From positions 1-35,654 of the forward strand of contig ONYP01000021.1 of assembly GCA_900322135.1 (NCBI GenBank): a DNA stretch of 35,654 bases, read 5' to 3'. Both the position numbers and the translations under genes were made by a program. The stretch comes from an uncultured Prevotellaceae bacterium (GTDB taxonomy: Bacteria; Bacteroidota; Bacteroidia; Bacteroidales; Muribaculaceae). Positions within the stretch are counted from its first letter, which is position 1, and every line of letters starts with the position of its first letter. The notes below the pieces were generated by a model that was not told the origin of the DNA, did not search any database, and worked only from the letters and a program-made list of their open reading frames with translations. Shown here piece by piece: positions 8,132-17,475 of this stretch.

Positions 8132-10368
8132 ATGAGAAGATACTTTTTGACACTAATGATGGCACTGCTGGTCGTGATGACCGTTGCAGCCGACACATTC
8201 ACGGGCCGTGTGGTTGATGAGGCCCAGGCGCCGGCACCGTTTGCCAATGTGGTGCTGCTCAATGCCAGCGACAGCGCTTTTGTCGCAGGAACAATGACTG
8301 ATGATGACGGCCGTTTTGTGCTCACGGGCATTGCCGCCCAACCCGTTATTAAAATCACTTACCTCGGCTACAAGCCACAGGTGCTGGTCGGCAAGAACGC
8401 CGATATGGGCACCATCGCTCTGGAGCCTGAAACGGCCATGCTGGGCGAGGTCGTTGTCAAGGGTGAACGCCCAGCCTTCAAGTTGACGACCGAGGGCCTC
8501 AAGACCGATGTGGAGAACACCTTGTTGAGCAAGGTGGGCACCGCCAAGGCCGTGCTCGAGAACCTGCCGGGTGTGCAGAAGAAAAAAGACGGCATCGAGG
8601 TCTTCGGCAAGGGCACTCCGCTCATCTATGTCAACGGCCGCAAACTCCAAAACCAGACCGAACTGGACCAGATCAGCAGCGAGGACATCCAGAGTGTGGA
8701 ACTGATTACCAACCCAGGGGCAAAATATGACGCCACGGTCGAGTCGGTCATCCTCATCAAGACCAAGCGGCCACAGGGCGAGGGCTTCAGTTTCAACGCC
8801 CAGGCCAGCCAATATGTGGGAGAGGGTCCCGACCTGGCGCTGGGCCTGAACTGGAACTACCGTCATCGGGGGCTGGACGTTTTCGGAAGCGTGTGGTATA
8901 ACGATGACAGGTACCTGGAGAATGATGACTTTGTCTTTGACGTACAAGCCGACACCACATGGCGCATGAATGAGCATTCCGACATCAAGACCCACGACAA
9001 CTCTATTTACACCTCGGCGGGCATGAACTATATCTTCAATGACAACCACTCGATGGGATTCCGCTACGACACCAAGGCCTTTTTCCTGAACCGTAGCCGC
9101 GGCACCTTCACCGCCGACGTCATGGCCAACGGCGACTTCTATGACCATTTGGAAAATGGTATGCACATGTCCAGCAAGTTCAATATGCCCCACACCCTCA
9201 ATGCCTACTATAACGGCAAGGTGGGCAAAACCTCGATTGACTTCAACACCGACTACGTCTTCCACAAGGAACGCAAGAGCCAGTTCAACGACGAGGTGAG
9301 CCAGGAGTGGGAAAGCCGCACGGTGACCAGCACCAGCGTGATTCGCAACCAACTGTGGGCCGCCAAACTCGTCCTCTCATGGTCCCTGTGGGGAGGCAAC
9401 CTGCAGGTGGGCACCGAGTATGACCACACGCACCGCAACGACGACTACATCAACCCCGAGCAGGTCGTGCCCACGTCCTTTACCGAGCAGAAGGAGCACA
9501 ACTACATCTTCTTTGCCGAGTACGGCCACACGCTGCCTTTCGGCCAGTTGAAGGTGGGCCTGCGCAACGAGAACGTCAACACCGATTACTACAGCCAGGG
9601 CGTACACATGGCCGAGCAGAGCCGCAATTACCACCACTTCTTCCCCAGCGTGGGCCTAGTGGCACGGGCGGGCAATGTGCAACTGATGCTGAACTATGCG
9701 ATGAAGATTAAACGTCCCGGCTATTGGCAACTACGAAACAGCGTCACCTATGCCAACCGTTTCACGTGGGACAGCGGCAACCCCCTGCTCAAGCCCACCA
9801 TCAACAACGAGGTGTCGCTCATGGCGATGTACAAGTGGGTCAACCTGATGCTGGCCTACAAGCACGACCGTGACGTGATTGTCAATGTGGCTCATGAGAT
9901 ACCCGGCAGTGAGGCCACCACCCTGATGACTAAAGAGAATGTGGACCACAAGGATGCCATGCGCGTGATGCTCACCTTCTCTCCCCGCTTCAGACTCTAC
10001 CAGCCGTCATTGACGCTGGGCATGATCAAGGAGTGGATCAAGATTCCGTCACCCATCGGTTTCATCTCCCCCAAGAATCCGCTCTACCTCGTGCAGTTCA
10101 GCAACAATTTCCAGATTCTGCACGCTATCATATCGACATCGGCGCCACCAAGACCTTCCTGAACGATCGCCTGTCCATACAGGTGACGGGGCACAACCTG
10201 CTCAACTCGCAGGAGCATTACAAGGTGCGCTACGGCTTGCGCAACATCTGCCAGACCCAGCGCCGTGATGTCCGCGAGGTGGAATTCACCGTCCGCTACA
10301 AGTTCAACGCCACTCCGAGCAAGTACAAGGGCACCGGTGCAGGCGCCAGCGAGAAGGAAAGACTCTAA
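8132..10368 (+). pseudogene. TonB-type outer membrane beta-barrel protein, frameshifted near the 3' end
   Basis: The first frame (8132-10162) encodes a signal peptide (MRRYFLTLMMALLVVMTVAA), a carboxypeptidase-regulatory-like domain (about 22-100: GRVVDEAQAPAPFANVVLL), a plug-like domain (about 110-205: NLPGVQKKKDGIEVFGKG ... VELITNPGAKYDA) and most of an OMP_b-brl_3 barrel. After FSNNFQIL, near 10120, it runs into unrelated residues and stops. The family's C-terminal barrel (RYHIDIGATKTFLNDRLSIQ ... EVEFTVRYKF) continues in another frame up to 10368. Homologues normally have about 20-30 residues between these two blocks, so a deletion of non-triplet length is likely, not a single-base slip. 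The product would lack its last strands and probably not assemble. A sequencing or assembly error is the alternative. Confidence 0.8.
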
Positions 10369-10395
10369 TAGATTACACCTGTTTCATTTTTCGAT

Positions 10396-10441
10396 AACTC
10401 ACGCCATGACGGGATTCCTCCTCCGTGGTGTGAGTTTTTTT
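10396..10441 (+). terminator. rho-independent terminator after the OMP gene
   Basis: Stem AACTCACGCCA (10396-10406) with TGGTGTGAGTT (10426-10436), one G-T wobble, loop of 19 nt, followed by a T-run to 10441. Confidence 0.75.
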
Positions 10442-10480
10442 GTGATTCGTCGAGACAAAGTCCTTTTTTTGTCGATAATA

Positions 10481-10512
10481 TTTGTGAAGTCGTGAATCGT
10501 TGATTATCTTTG
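10481..10512 (+). promoter_or_regulatory. promoter of the LytS/LytTR operon
   Basis: TTTG (10481-10484), 20 bp, TATCTTTG (10505-10512): an exact Bacteroidetes promoter. Because the -7 box covers 10505-10512, a TTG start at 10510 is excluded and the kinase must begin at ATG 10537, with a leader of about 18 nt. Confidence 0.85.
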
Positions 10513-10536
10513 CGATATGTAAAAAATGTTGAGGAC

Positions 10537-11622
10537 ATGAGTAACGGACTTGATACAAAAAAGACAGGATACCGCTATCTGGTTCTGCACCTGCTGTGCT
10601 GGGCGGTAGTTATCATTGCCCCCCTGTTTTTCCATAGCTCTGAAGATACATGGGCGATGGCATGGAACCGGTTTGTCAGGGGCCTGGCGGGACCATTGGC
10701 CTGTATGTTCATTTTCTATCTGAACTATGTGTGGGTAGTGCCCCGTTTCATGATCAAGAAGCGGGACTGGAAGAGTTTTCTTCTCGTCAATCTGCTTGCA
10801 TTGGTGCTGTGCCTGCTCTTCATCGATGTGTGGCACATGATGTGCCAGCAATGGCTGCCCGATCTGGCCAGAAAGGTTCCCAATTCGCCGGGTAAGGGCC
10901 CGTTGCGCATGGCGCGCTACTTCTATCTTGTCGTGTGGCTGGTGCTGTGTGTCGCTCTGGCGGTGGCTGTGCGCATGTATCGTCGCTGGCAACACATCGA
11001 GGAGGCCCGCAAGGAGGCCGAGGCTGCCCGTGCCGAGGCCGAGCTGAGCAACCTGCGCAACCAGTTGAATCCCCATTTCCTGCTCAACACGCTCAACAAC
11101 ATTTATGCCCTCATCGCCTTTGACCAGGAGAAGGCACAGACCGCCGTGGGCGAGTTGAGCAAGCTGCTGCGCCATGTGCTCTATGAGAACCAGCAGGACT
11201 TCGTGCCGCTGTGCAAGGAGGTAGACTTTATGCGCAACTACATCGAGTTGATGAAAATCCGCGTGACCGACAATGTAAAGATTGCCGCCAACCTGAATGT
11301 CGCGCCCAACGACTCCACCCCCGTGGCACCCCTCATCTTCATCTCGCTCATCGAGAATGCCTTCAAGCACGGCATCTCGCCACAGGGCTCCGGCGAAATC
11401 AAAATTGACCTGAATCAGGTGAACGGAGACATCACCTGCGAAATCACCAACACCTGCTATCCCAAGCGTGAGAACGACAAGAGCGGCTCGGGCATCGGCC
11501 TGGAGCAGGTGGGCCGCCGTCTGGAACTCATCTACCCCGACCGTTATACCTGGGAAAAGGGCAAGACCGAGGACGGAAAACAATATTATTCCAAAATCAT
11601 CATCAAGAAAGAAGAATCATGA
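10537..11622 (+). CDS. LytS-type sensor histidine kinase
   Basis: A 361-residue membrane kinase. Four hydrophobic segments occupy about residues 11-150, and then a short Ala/Glu-rich coiled coil (RKEAEAARAEAELSNLRNQ) leads into the His_kinase domain. The phosphorylation motif is LNPHFLLNTLNNIYALI, with His in PHFLLN. The N-box is SLIENAFKHGIS and the G-box GSGIGLEQVGRRLELIYP. There is no separate periplasmic sensor domain, so sensing probably takes place in or near the membrane. The stop overlaps the start of the response regulator by 4 bp (ATGA), which implies coupled translation and a cognate pair. The signal is unknown; the nearest upstream gene is a broken outer-membrane protein ended by its own terminator. 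Confidence 0.93.
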   Translation: MSNGLDTKKTGYRYLVLHLLCWAVVIIAPLFFHSSEDTWAMAWNRFVRGLAGPLACMFIFYLNYVWVVPRFMIKKRDWKSFLLVNLLALVLCLLFIDVWHMMCQQWLPDLARKVPNSPGKGPLRMARYFYLVVWLVLCVALAVAVRMYRRWQHIEEARKEAEAARAEAELSNLRNQLNPHFLLNTLNNIYALIAFDQEKAQTAVGELSKLLRHVLYENQQDFVPLCKEVDFMRNYIELMKIRVTDNVKIAANLNVAPNDSTPVAPLIFISLIENAFKHGISPQGSGEIKIDLNQVNGDITCEITNTCYPKRENDKSGSGIGLEQVGRRLELIYPDRYTWEKGKTEDGKQYYSKIIIKKEES

Positions 11623-12350
11623 TCATCAAGTGTGCCATAGTCGATGACGAGCCGCTGGCAGTGGAGTTGCTGGCGAGTTATGTGAACAAGATACCGTTTC
11701 TGGAACTGTGCGGCAAGTACAGCAACGCCACCGATGCCCTGCATGGCATTGTCGAGGAACCTGTCGACCTGCTGTTCCTCGATATCCAGATGCCCGAGTT
11801 GAACGGCCTGGAATTGAGCAAGATGGTGCCCGAGAACACGCGCATCGTGTTCACTACGGCCTTCGACCAGTATGCCGTTGACGGCTTCCGCGTCAATGCG
11901 CTGGACTACCTGTTGAAGCCCATCAGTTATGCTGACTTCCTCGAGGCGAGCAACAAGGCCCTGCAGTGGTTCCAACTCGTGCAGCAGAACGAGCAGCAGA
12001 CCCAGGCCGCCGCACCCGCCCCCGAGGAGGAACCGCGCAGCATCTTTGTCAAGAGCGAGTACAAACTGCTGCAGATTGACCTGGACGACATCCGCTACAT
12101 CGAGGGACTGAAGGACTATGTGAAAATCTATACCGAGCAGTCACCGCATCCCATCCTGTCGCTGATGAACATGAAGGCCATCGAGCAGATGCTGCCCGCC
12201 TCGCGCTTCATCAGGGTGCACCGCTCGTTTATCGTGCAGAAGAGCAAAATCCGCGAGATTGAACGCAACCGCATCGTCTTTGGCGATGTCTATATCCCCA
12301 TCGGCGACAGTTACAAGCAGGCCTTCCAGGACTTCATCAACGCCAAGTGA
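11619..12350 (+). CDS. LytTR-family response regulator
   Basis: A 243-residue regulator. The receiver domain (1-120) has the acidic pocket Asp9/Asp10, phospho-acceptor Asp55 in LLFLDIQMPELNG, TTAF for the switch Thr, and the conserved Lys in YLLKPI. An Ala/Pro/Glu-rich linker (QTQAAAPAPEEEPRS) joins it to a LytTR DNA-binding domain (about 140-240: FVKSEYKLLQIDLDDIRYIE ... FIRVHRSFIVQKSKI). It is translationally coupled to the LytS kinase by an ATGA overlap. LytTR regulators bind direct repeats upstream of their targets; no target can be assigned within the window. Confidence 0.95.
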   Translation: MIIKCAIVDDEPLAVELLASYVNKIPFLELCGKYSNATDALHGIVEEPVDLLFLDIQMPELNGLELSKMVPENTRIVFTTAFDQYAVDGFRVNALDYLLKPISYADFLEASNKALQWFQLVQQNEQQTQAAAPAPEEEPRSIFVKSEYKLLQIDLDDIRYIEGLKDYVKIYTEQSPHPILSLMNMKAIEQMLPASRFIRVHRSFIVQKSKIREIERNRIVFGDVYIPIGDSYKQAFQDFINAK

Positions 12351-12394
12351 CAAGAGCCTGGCGCGCCGGGCACTTCAAAAAAATGCCTGAAATA

Positions 12395-12426
12395 TTTGCG
12401 TAATCCAAAAATAATTATGTAATTTG
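12395..12426 (+). promoter_or_regulatory. probable promoter of the AAA ATPase gene
   Basis: TTTG at 12395-12398 is followed after 21 bp by TAATTTG at 12420-12426, one base short of the TAnnTTTG consensus. The spacing and the AT-rich leader to ATG 12466 fit a promoter. Confidence 0.45.
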
Positions 12427-12465
12427 CATTATTAAAATTTAATAATCGATTACTGATAACGATTT

Positions 12466-13611
12466 ATGGCAAAGAAGCAGGCAATAAAAATCAAGAATCC
12501 TTTTGTAAATCAGGGGTATGTAAGTCCTGAATACTTCTGCGACCGCCAGCAGGAGACTGAATTGATGCTCAACCACTTCGAGAACGGGCGTAATATTACC
12601 CTTGTTTCTCCGCGAAGAATAGGTAAAACGGGCCTTATTAAGAACCTTTTTTACCAGATTGAGCAACAGAACAAGCATGCCATATGCCTTTATCTGGACA
12701 TCTTTGCGACTAAGAATCTGCAGGATTTTACCGAGATGTTCGGTGCCGTGGTCTTCAATGGTTTTGCCAGGAAAGAAAAGTCGTTTCTCCAGAAGACCGC
12801 CAGTGTGTTGAGCAGTCTGCGTCCGGTCTTTACCAATGACCCCTTCACGGGCATGCCCAAGATGTCTATCACCGTGGAGCCCTCGCGCTCGCAGTTGACC
12901 ATCCAGCAGATTTTTGACCTCTTGTCAAGCAGCCGCCGTGAGATTTATATTGCCATCGACGAGTTCCAGCAGATAGCCAACTATCCCGAAACGGGTACCG
13001 AGGCCTTGCTGCGCTCCCACATCCAGTTTGCCACGGGTGTACATTTCATCTTTGCGGGCAGCAAGTTCCGCTTGATGGCCGAGATGTTTGGCTCGCCGCA
13101 GCGTCCTTTCTTCCAGAGCACCGAGATGATGGACCTCAGTCCGCTCGACAAGGAGGTCTACTACAACTTTGCCAATCGTTTCTTTGAGAAAAAGCGCGGC
13201 AGTCTGGACCATGACGCTTTCAGTGGGCTGTATGACTGTTTTGATGGCCACACCTGGTACATCCAGAGTGTGCTCAATCGCCTCTATGACAACTGCCTGC
13301 ATGTCAAGTCGATGAAGGATGTGAATCGCGAGATTGTCCATGTGGTCGATTCCAAGTCGCCCCAGTATGAGAGTCTGGCGCAGTTCCTGTCGTCCAACCA
13401 GTTCAACTTGCTCAAGGCTATCGCCAGCGATGGCATAGTCACCGAGCCGACGGGTGGTCGTTTCATCAGGGAGCACAATCTGCCCTCGGCCAGTGTCGTG
13501 CAGTCGGCATTGAGGGGCTTGACCGAGAAGGAAATCGTCTACCGCACGCCGCGCGGCTACATTGTCTATGACCGCTTCATGAGCATCTGGCTCAAGCGCA
13601 CATTTGGCTAG
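12466..13611 (+). CDS. AAA family ATPase (archaeal-type ATP-binding protein)
   Basis: A 381-residue P-loop protein of the family often annotated as AAA ATPase or ATP-binding protein in Bacteroidales. The N-terminus has the typical KNPFVNQGYVSPEYFCDR entry (the domain that names a target area and requires Asp-Arg). Walker A is SPRRIGKTGLI at about 46-56, and Walker B is IYIAIDEFQQI at about 159-169. A GSKFRLM sensor-like strand follows, and the C-terminus is a winged-helix (about 305-375). Members are related to STAND NTPases. Their biological role is largely unknown, and they occur in many copies per genome. It is a single gene with its own promoter. Confidence 0.85.
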   Translation: MAKKQAIKIKNPFVNQGYVSPEYFCDRQQETELMLNHFENGRNITLVSPRRIGKTGLIKNLFYQIEQQNKHAICLYLDIFATKNLQDFTEMFGAVVFNGFARKEKSFLQKTASVLSSLRPVFTNDPFTGMPKMSITVEPSRSQLTIQQIFDLLSSSRREIYIAIDEFQQIANYPETGTEALLRSHIQFATGVHFIFAGSKFRLMAEMFGSPQRPFFQSTEMMDLSPLDKEVYYNFANRFFEKKRGSLDHDAFSGLYDCFDGHTWYIQSVLNRLYDNCLHVKSMKDVNREIVHVVDSKSPQYESLAQFLSSNQFNLLKAIASDGIVTEPTGGRFIREHNLPSASVVQSALRGLTEKEIVYRTPRGYIVYDRFMSIWLKRTFG

Positions 13612-13706
13612 TCACCCGGTGGCGCGCAGTTGGTATGATTTTTGTATTGCTTTTATTCAGACGGATATCTTAATGTAACTGGTTAGTAATCAATAAAGCA
13701 TCGAAT

Positions 13707-14642
13707 ATGGAATTCTACTTGAATGTTGGCGGGCGACAGGATGGCCCGTTCACTGTCGAGGAATTGTCGCAGAAGGGGATTAACCCCGAGAGCGAAGTGT
13801 GGGCACAGGGCATGGAAGGATGGAAGCAGGCCGGTGATGTCCCCGAGTTGACGGCCGTGCTCCAGCGCGCCGAGTTTGAGGCCGCCCAGCAGGCTGCGCG
13901 CAATGCTGAGAATCAAGCGGTAACGGGGCAGCCCTATAACCCGCCCCAGCCCGCTCAGCAGCCCTATAGCCAGGCCTATCAGGCACCGCCCCAGGTGCCG
14001 GCTGCCAAGCCCGTTAAGAAACGCGGTTGCACCCCATGGCTCCTTGCAGGACTGATTTTAGCGGTACTGTTCGGTACGATGGTATTCACCTGTCCCGACC
14101 GCAAGGCCCATGAGGAGGCCATCCAGGAGGTGACCAAGCACTGGGTGGGCGACAAGGTGCAAGAGAACCTGAATTCAATCACCGGCTCCGAGGGCTTCGG
14201 CGGGGTGGTGGGTGATATCATCGGCAAGATTGTAGCCCAGATCACTGGCAACGGTACCGATATGGCCATCTCTCAGTACCTGGATGTGAACAACTACATG
14301 GTATGTTCGGTGGGTACCATCAGTGTCGGTGATGCCAAGGATAAGATGGTTTCCCTGGGTATCTTTGGTCATGTGTTCACCTTTGATGAGGAAGACCTCG
14401 AGGCTTTGTGGGCCAAGATGCTGGATGACTATGAGGCTAAAAACGCCATTATCCCTTCACCGGCCAGTCCGGGTGATGCCGACCAGGAGGAAGAGGCTGT
14501 AGCCCCCAATGTGTTGCCCGACAGCATCATGGGCGTCGAAGTACCTGATGAGATGGATACCTTGTTCAATGAGATGGCCGATGAGGCAGTACGCATGGCT
14601 AAAGAGTGGGCCAAGCGTCAAATCGACGAGTTGGGCAAGTAA
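13707..14642 (+). CDS. GYF_2 (DUF4339) domain membrane protein with DUF4359-like C-terminus
   Basis: A 311-residue protein. Residues 1-50 form a GYF_2 domain (YLNVGGRQDGPFTVEEL ... WAQGMEGWKQAGDVPEL), a presumed proline-peptide binding module. A Gln/Pro-rich linker (about 75-100, rich in QPYS and PPQ) could itself be a GYF ligand. One membrane segment follows (about 110-130: WLLAGLILAVLFGTMVF). The remainder resembles DUF4359: a region with SVGTISVGDAKDKMVSLGIFGHVFTF, then an acidic tail. Topology would place the GYF domain in the cytoplasm and the C-terminus outside. Function is unknown. A bidirectional terminator follows. Confidence 0.75.
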   Translation: MEFYLNVGGRQDGPFTVEELSQKGINPESEVWAQGMEGWKQAGDVPELTAVLQRAEFEAAQQAARNAENQAVTGQPYNPPQPAQQPYSQAYQAPPQVPAAKPVKKRGCTPWLLAGLILAVLFGTMVFTCPDRKAHEEAIQEVTKHWVGDKVQENLNSITGSEGFGGVVGDIIGKIVAQITGNGTDMAISQYLDVNNYMVCSVGTISVGDAKDKMVSLGIFGHVFTFDEEDLEALWAKMLDDYEAKNAIIPSPASPGDADQEEEAVAPNVLPDSIMGVEVPDEMDTLFNEMADEAVRMAKEWAKRQIDELGK

Positions 14643-14660
14643 ACAATACTTGATAAGGAC

Positions 14661-14696
14661 AAAAAAAGAAGGAGCATCATGGCTCCTTCTTTTTTG
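14661..14696. terminator. bidirectional terminator between convergent genes
   Basis: Stem AAAAAAGAAGGAGC (ending at 14675) with GCTCCTTCTTTTTT (from 14682), short loop of 6 nt. The A and T runs on both sides let it end the GYF_2 gene (plus) and the rubrerythrin gene (minus). Confidence 0.88.
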
Positions 14697-14716
14697 TCTT
14701 GTGCAGGTTGAGAATA

Positions 14717-15259
14717 TCAATAGTTCTCGGCCTTGATCTGGAAGTAGGCACGCGGGTGGTTGCACACGGGGCACATTTCGGGGGCCTTCTTGCCGATAAC
14801 CACATGGCCGCAGTTGCTGCACTGCCAGATGGTGTCGCCGTCGCGCGAGAACACGATGTCCTGCTTGATGTTGTTCAGCAGTTTCAGGTAGCGCTCCTCG
14901 TGCAGTTTCTCGATGGCGGCAACGCCCTCCATCTGCTCGGCGATTTCGATGAAACCTTCCTCGCGTGCTTCCTCGGCCATGCGCTTGTACATGTCGGTCC
15001 ACTCAAAGTTCTCGCCGGCTGCGGCGTCCTCCAGGTTCTCGATGGTACCCTTCACGGCACCGCCCTGCAGGTGCTTGAACCACAGTTTGGCATGCTCTTT
15101 CTCCTGGTTGGCGGTCTCTTCAAAGATGGCAGCGATCTGCACATAGCCGTCTTTCTTGGCCTTGGAGGCGTAGTAGGTGTACTTGTTGCGTGCCTGTGAC
15201 TCGCCGGCAAAGGCTTCCATCAGGTTCTTTTCGGTCTTGGTTCCTTTTAAGTCCTTCAT
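14717..15259 (-). CDS. rbr: rubrerythrin
   Basis: A 180-residue rubrerythrin. The ferritin-like di-iron domain shows Glu20 ([10 protein letters not shown]), Glu53 and His56 ([12 protein letters not shown]), and further Glu ligands in the second helix pair ([19 protein letters not shown] and EKLHEERY). A C-terminal rubredoxin-like Fe(SCys)4 site is formed by CSNCGH and CPVCNHP. The enzyme reduces hydrogen peroxide in the cytoplasm of anaerobes with NAD(P)H-linked electron donors. Length and both metal sites match the canonical family. The gene is monocistronic with its own promoter, downstream of but separate from pdxB. Confidence 0.97.
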   Translation of the reverse strand: MKDLKGTKTEKNLMEAFAGESQARNKYTYYASKAKKDGYVQIAAIFEETANQEKEHAKLWFKHLQGGAVKGTIENLEDAAAGENFEWTDMYKRMAEEAREEGFIEIAEQMEGVAAIEKLHEERYLKLLNNIKQDIVFSRDGDTIWQCSNCGHVVIGKKAPEMCPVCNHPRAYFQIKAENY

Positions 15260-15305
15260 TGTGATAGTTATTAGTTTGTGATTAATAAGATGTCATTATT
15301 ACCCG

Positions 15306-15313
15306 CAAAGATA
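15306..15313 (-). promoter_or_regulatory. -7 box of the rubrerythrin promoter
   Basis: The minus strand reads TATCTTTG here, an exact -7 box, 47 bp before the rbr start codon. The -33 element is weak (TTG about 23 bp upstream), which could mean the promoter needs an activator or is otherwise regulated. Confidence 0.6.
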
Positions 15314-15394
15314 GTGATTTTTTATAGCCCGTCACACAAGATGCATGACTTTTTCATGCTCATTTCACCCGATAGCGGTCTGATGCTTGAATTT

Positions 15395-16399
15395 TTACTG
15401 GTATTCGGGGCGGTGGGGGTAGTGGTTGCGCAGCGACTCAAAGGCGGCGGGGCCGGCCTTGAGGCGGGCGGTGTCGGCCATGATGTCGTAACTGGCGGCG
15501 ATGCCTGCAAGGGTGACATCTTGGGCACCGGTAGCGGGGGCGTCAATCATGGGGACGGGGATATCCCAGCCGTAGAGGTCGTTCAATGCCTCGAGCATCA
15601 TGGCGGTGCCGCGCTGTTTGCCCTGCAGGCTATAGCCCGCGATGTGAGGGGTTGCCACGATGGCTTTTTCCAGCAGGAGACGGGATATGTTGGGCTCGTT
15701 TTCCCAGCAGTCGAGGGCCACATCACCGTGCCAGCCGAGCAGGGCGGCATTGTCGGCGATGGCACCGCGGGCGGCATCGATAATCAGGCGGCAACGGGTC
15801 AGCCCGTCGAGAAACGCCCGGTCACACAGGTGCCATGTGGGCCACTGGCCGTCACGGGTGAGTGGGGTGTGGAAGGTGATGATGTCGCAACGGCACTGCA
15901 ACTCGTCAAGCGACAGGAATTGTTCGTTTGATGAGCCTTCGCTGTCTTGCCTGGGCGGGTCATTGAGCAGTACGGTGAAGCCGAGTTGGCGGCCCCAGCG
16001 TGCGACTATGGAGCCGATGTGCCCCACGCCGACGATGCCCAGGGTGAGCCCCTGGGTTGATGTGATGTGGCGTTGCTCCATCCATGCGTTGATGGCGGCA
16101 AATACCCATTGTGCCACAGCGGGAGCGTTGCAGCCCGGGGCGTTGCGCACGGTGATGCCGCGGCTGGCGCAGTAGTCCAGGTCGATGTGGTCGGTGCCGA
16201 TGGTCGCCGAGCCGATGAACTTGACGCGGCTGCTGTCGAGCAGGGTGGCGTCGCAGCGTGTGCGTGTGCGCACAATCAATGCATCGGCATCATTGACGGC
16301 ATCGCGGGTGATGTCGCCAGGTTCCAGGTACAGGACTTCGGCGCGTGGCTCGATGGTGCCCTGGATGTTGGGAATGTGGCTATCGACAATGATTTTCAT
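15395..16399 (-). CDS. pdxB: 4-phosphoerythronate dehydrogenase
   Basis: A 334-residue D-2-hydroxyacid dehydrogenase of the PdxB type, the second step of DXP-dependent pyridoxal phosphate synthesis. The N-terminus MKIIVDSHIP and IGSATIGTDHIDLDY are characteristic. The Rossmann motif is GIVGVGHIG, and the catalytic Arg (DAARGA), Glu (CWENEP) and His (TPHIAGYS) are all present. A short C-terminal domain specific to PdxB follows. I chose ATG 16399: it overlaps the stop of the upstream membrane-protein gene in an ATGA junction, whereas the longer start at 16435 would add 12 residues lying inside that gene. Translational coupling suggests one transcript with the membrane protein. Confidence 0.93.
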   Translation of the reverse strand: MKIIVDSHIPNIQGTIEPRAEVLYLEPGDITRDAVNDADALIVRTRTRCDATLLDSSRVKFIGSATIGTDHIDLDYCASRGITVRNAPGCNAPAVAQWVFAAINAWMEQRHITSTQGLTLGIVGVGHIGSIVARWGRQLGFTVLLNDPPRQDSEGSSNEQFLSLDELQCRCDIITFHTPLTRDGQWPTWHLCDRAFLDGLTRCRLIIDAARGAIADNAALLGWHGDVALDCWENEPNISRLLLEKAIVATPHIAGYSLQGKQRGTAMMLEALNDLYGWDIPVPMIDAPATGAQDVTLAGIAASYDIMADTARLKAGPAAFESLRNHYPHRPEYQ

Positions 16400-17385
16400 G
16401 GCAGCAACAGGTTGGTAACGCCAAATCCCGCGCATGCCGCGATAAAGAGCAGGAGCAGGACATAACGGTTGTGGAAAGTGGTCTTGACGGTGTGGGCGTG
16501 GGCAATCTGCACGGCGACAGTGAGGTTGAGCAGGGGCAGATAAACCACTACATCACGATAGTTGACACACAGGGCTATGACCGTGGTCACCAGTAAAACC
16601 ACAAAAAAGTAATTATAGACGCGTGTCTGCATCCTGTAGTTGATGATGGTGAACAGGTTGGACACGGCAAGGATGATGCCTGTCGTGGCTGTTGCCAGGG
16701 CCAGCAGGAGCAAGCGGTTGATTTGCGGCTGCCCGATGAGGTGCCATATGCCGGCGGCCTGGGGCGGGTTGAAGTCATCGAGTGACACGATACCCAGCCC
16801 GAGGACAATCCAGAACGGTGTCACCAGTCCAAAAAGCATTGCCAGCAACCCCTTGATGTTAAACACCCCCATATAGAGAAATCCCAGACAAAAGGCGGGA
16901 ATAAGAGCCAGGAAGGCATAGTGGAACATGCTGCCCGCGGCAATGATGGCGAAAATCAGGAATATGCTGCGCTGGGAGTGGCGGTCCTGATAAGAGGCAA
17001 ACAGCGGCAATATTGAGTTGGCGGTAACAAGGCACAGCAGTGTTCCCGCGTTGAAGGAAGCCAGCCCCAACGGGTTGGCAAGTTGCAGCAGGAAGAAGGC
17101 CGAGACAAGCAGGTGGGTAACCGAGCGCACAAAGCTATATACCTTGTTCACTGCCAGCATGATGCCGCCGGTGGCCAACAGGCTCAGCACATTGATGACT
17201 ACCGATAACGGTCCGCGCTCGATGAGTTCATCCTTGAGGGTGAAAAAGATACCCGGGCTTTGGCCAGTGGGCGGTTGGAGTCCCGACGACAGAGCGACAG
17301 CCGACATCGCCATGAGTGCCAAAGCACACAACAATGCGAAAGGCCGTCCGTTGAAGTACTCGTTGATATGTTCCCTTGTCGTCAT
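16396..17385 (-). CDS. polytopic inner membrane protein of unknown function
   Basis: A 329-residue protein with about nine to ten hydrophobic segments spread over its whole length (for example ALLCALALMAMSAVAL, SVVINVLSLLATGGIML, YVLLLLFIAACAGFGV). No catalytic or transport motif is recognisable. It could belong to the DUF6427-like membrane proteins of Bacteroidetes, but I cannot confirm that. Its stop codon overlaps the pdxB start (ATGA), so the two are probably co-translated. A functional link to vitamin B6 synthesis is not evident. Confidence 0.75.
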   Translation of the reverse strand: MTTREHINEYFNGRPFALLCALALMAMSAVALSSGLQPPTGQSPGIFFTLKDELIERGPLSVVINVLSLLATGGIMLAVNKVYSFVRSVTHLLVSAFFLLQLANPLGLASFNAGTLLCLVTANSILPLFASYQDRHSQRSIFLIFAIIAAGSMFHYAFLALIPAFCLGFLYMGVFNIKGLLAMLFGLVTPFWIVLGLGIVSLDDFNPPQAAGIWHLIGQPQINRLLLLALATATTGIILAVSNLFTIINYRMQTRVYNYFFVVLLVTTVIALCVNYRDVVVYLPLLNLTVAVQIAHAHTVKTTFHNRYVLLLLFIAACAGFGVTNLLLP

Positions 17386-17402
17386 TGCTCAGGATTCAGA
17401 AC

Positions 17403-17465
17403 ACAAGAAAGACAAAAAAGACAATCATCTTTTCCGCTGACGGGGATTATTCTTGTCTTTCTTGT
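17403..17465. repeat. 13-bp perfect inverted repeat between rlmL-like gene and membrane-protein gene
   Basis: ACAAGAAAGACAA (17403-17415) is exactly repeated in inverted form as TTGTCTTTCTTGT (17453-17465), with 37 bp between. It lies in the 90-bp gap between two minus-strand genes. It could fold in RNA as a terminator-like or processing hairpin, but the loop is long. Confidence 0.5.
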
Positions 17466-17475
17466 CTTATGTTTC

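Noticed and set aside
10510-10536. Upstream TTG start for the LytS kinase
   Set aside because: It lies within the promoter -7 box at 10505-10512.
16400-16435. Extended pdxB start
   Set aside because: The extra 12 residues lie within the upstream gene; the ATGA overlap supports 16399.
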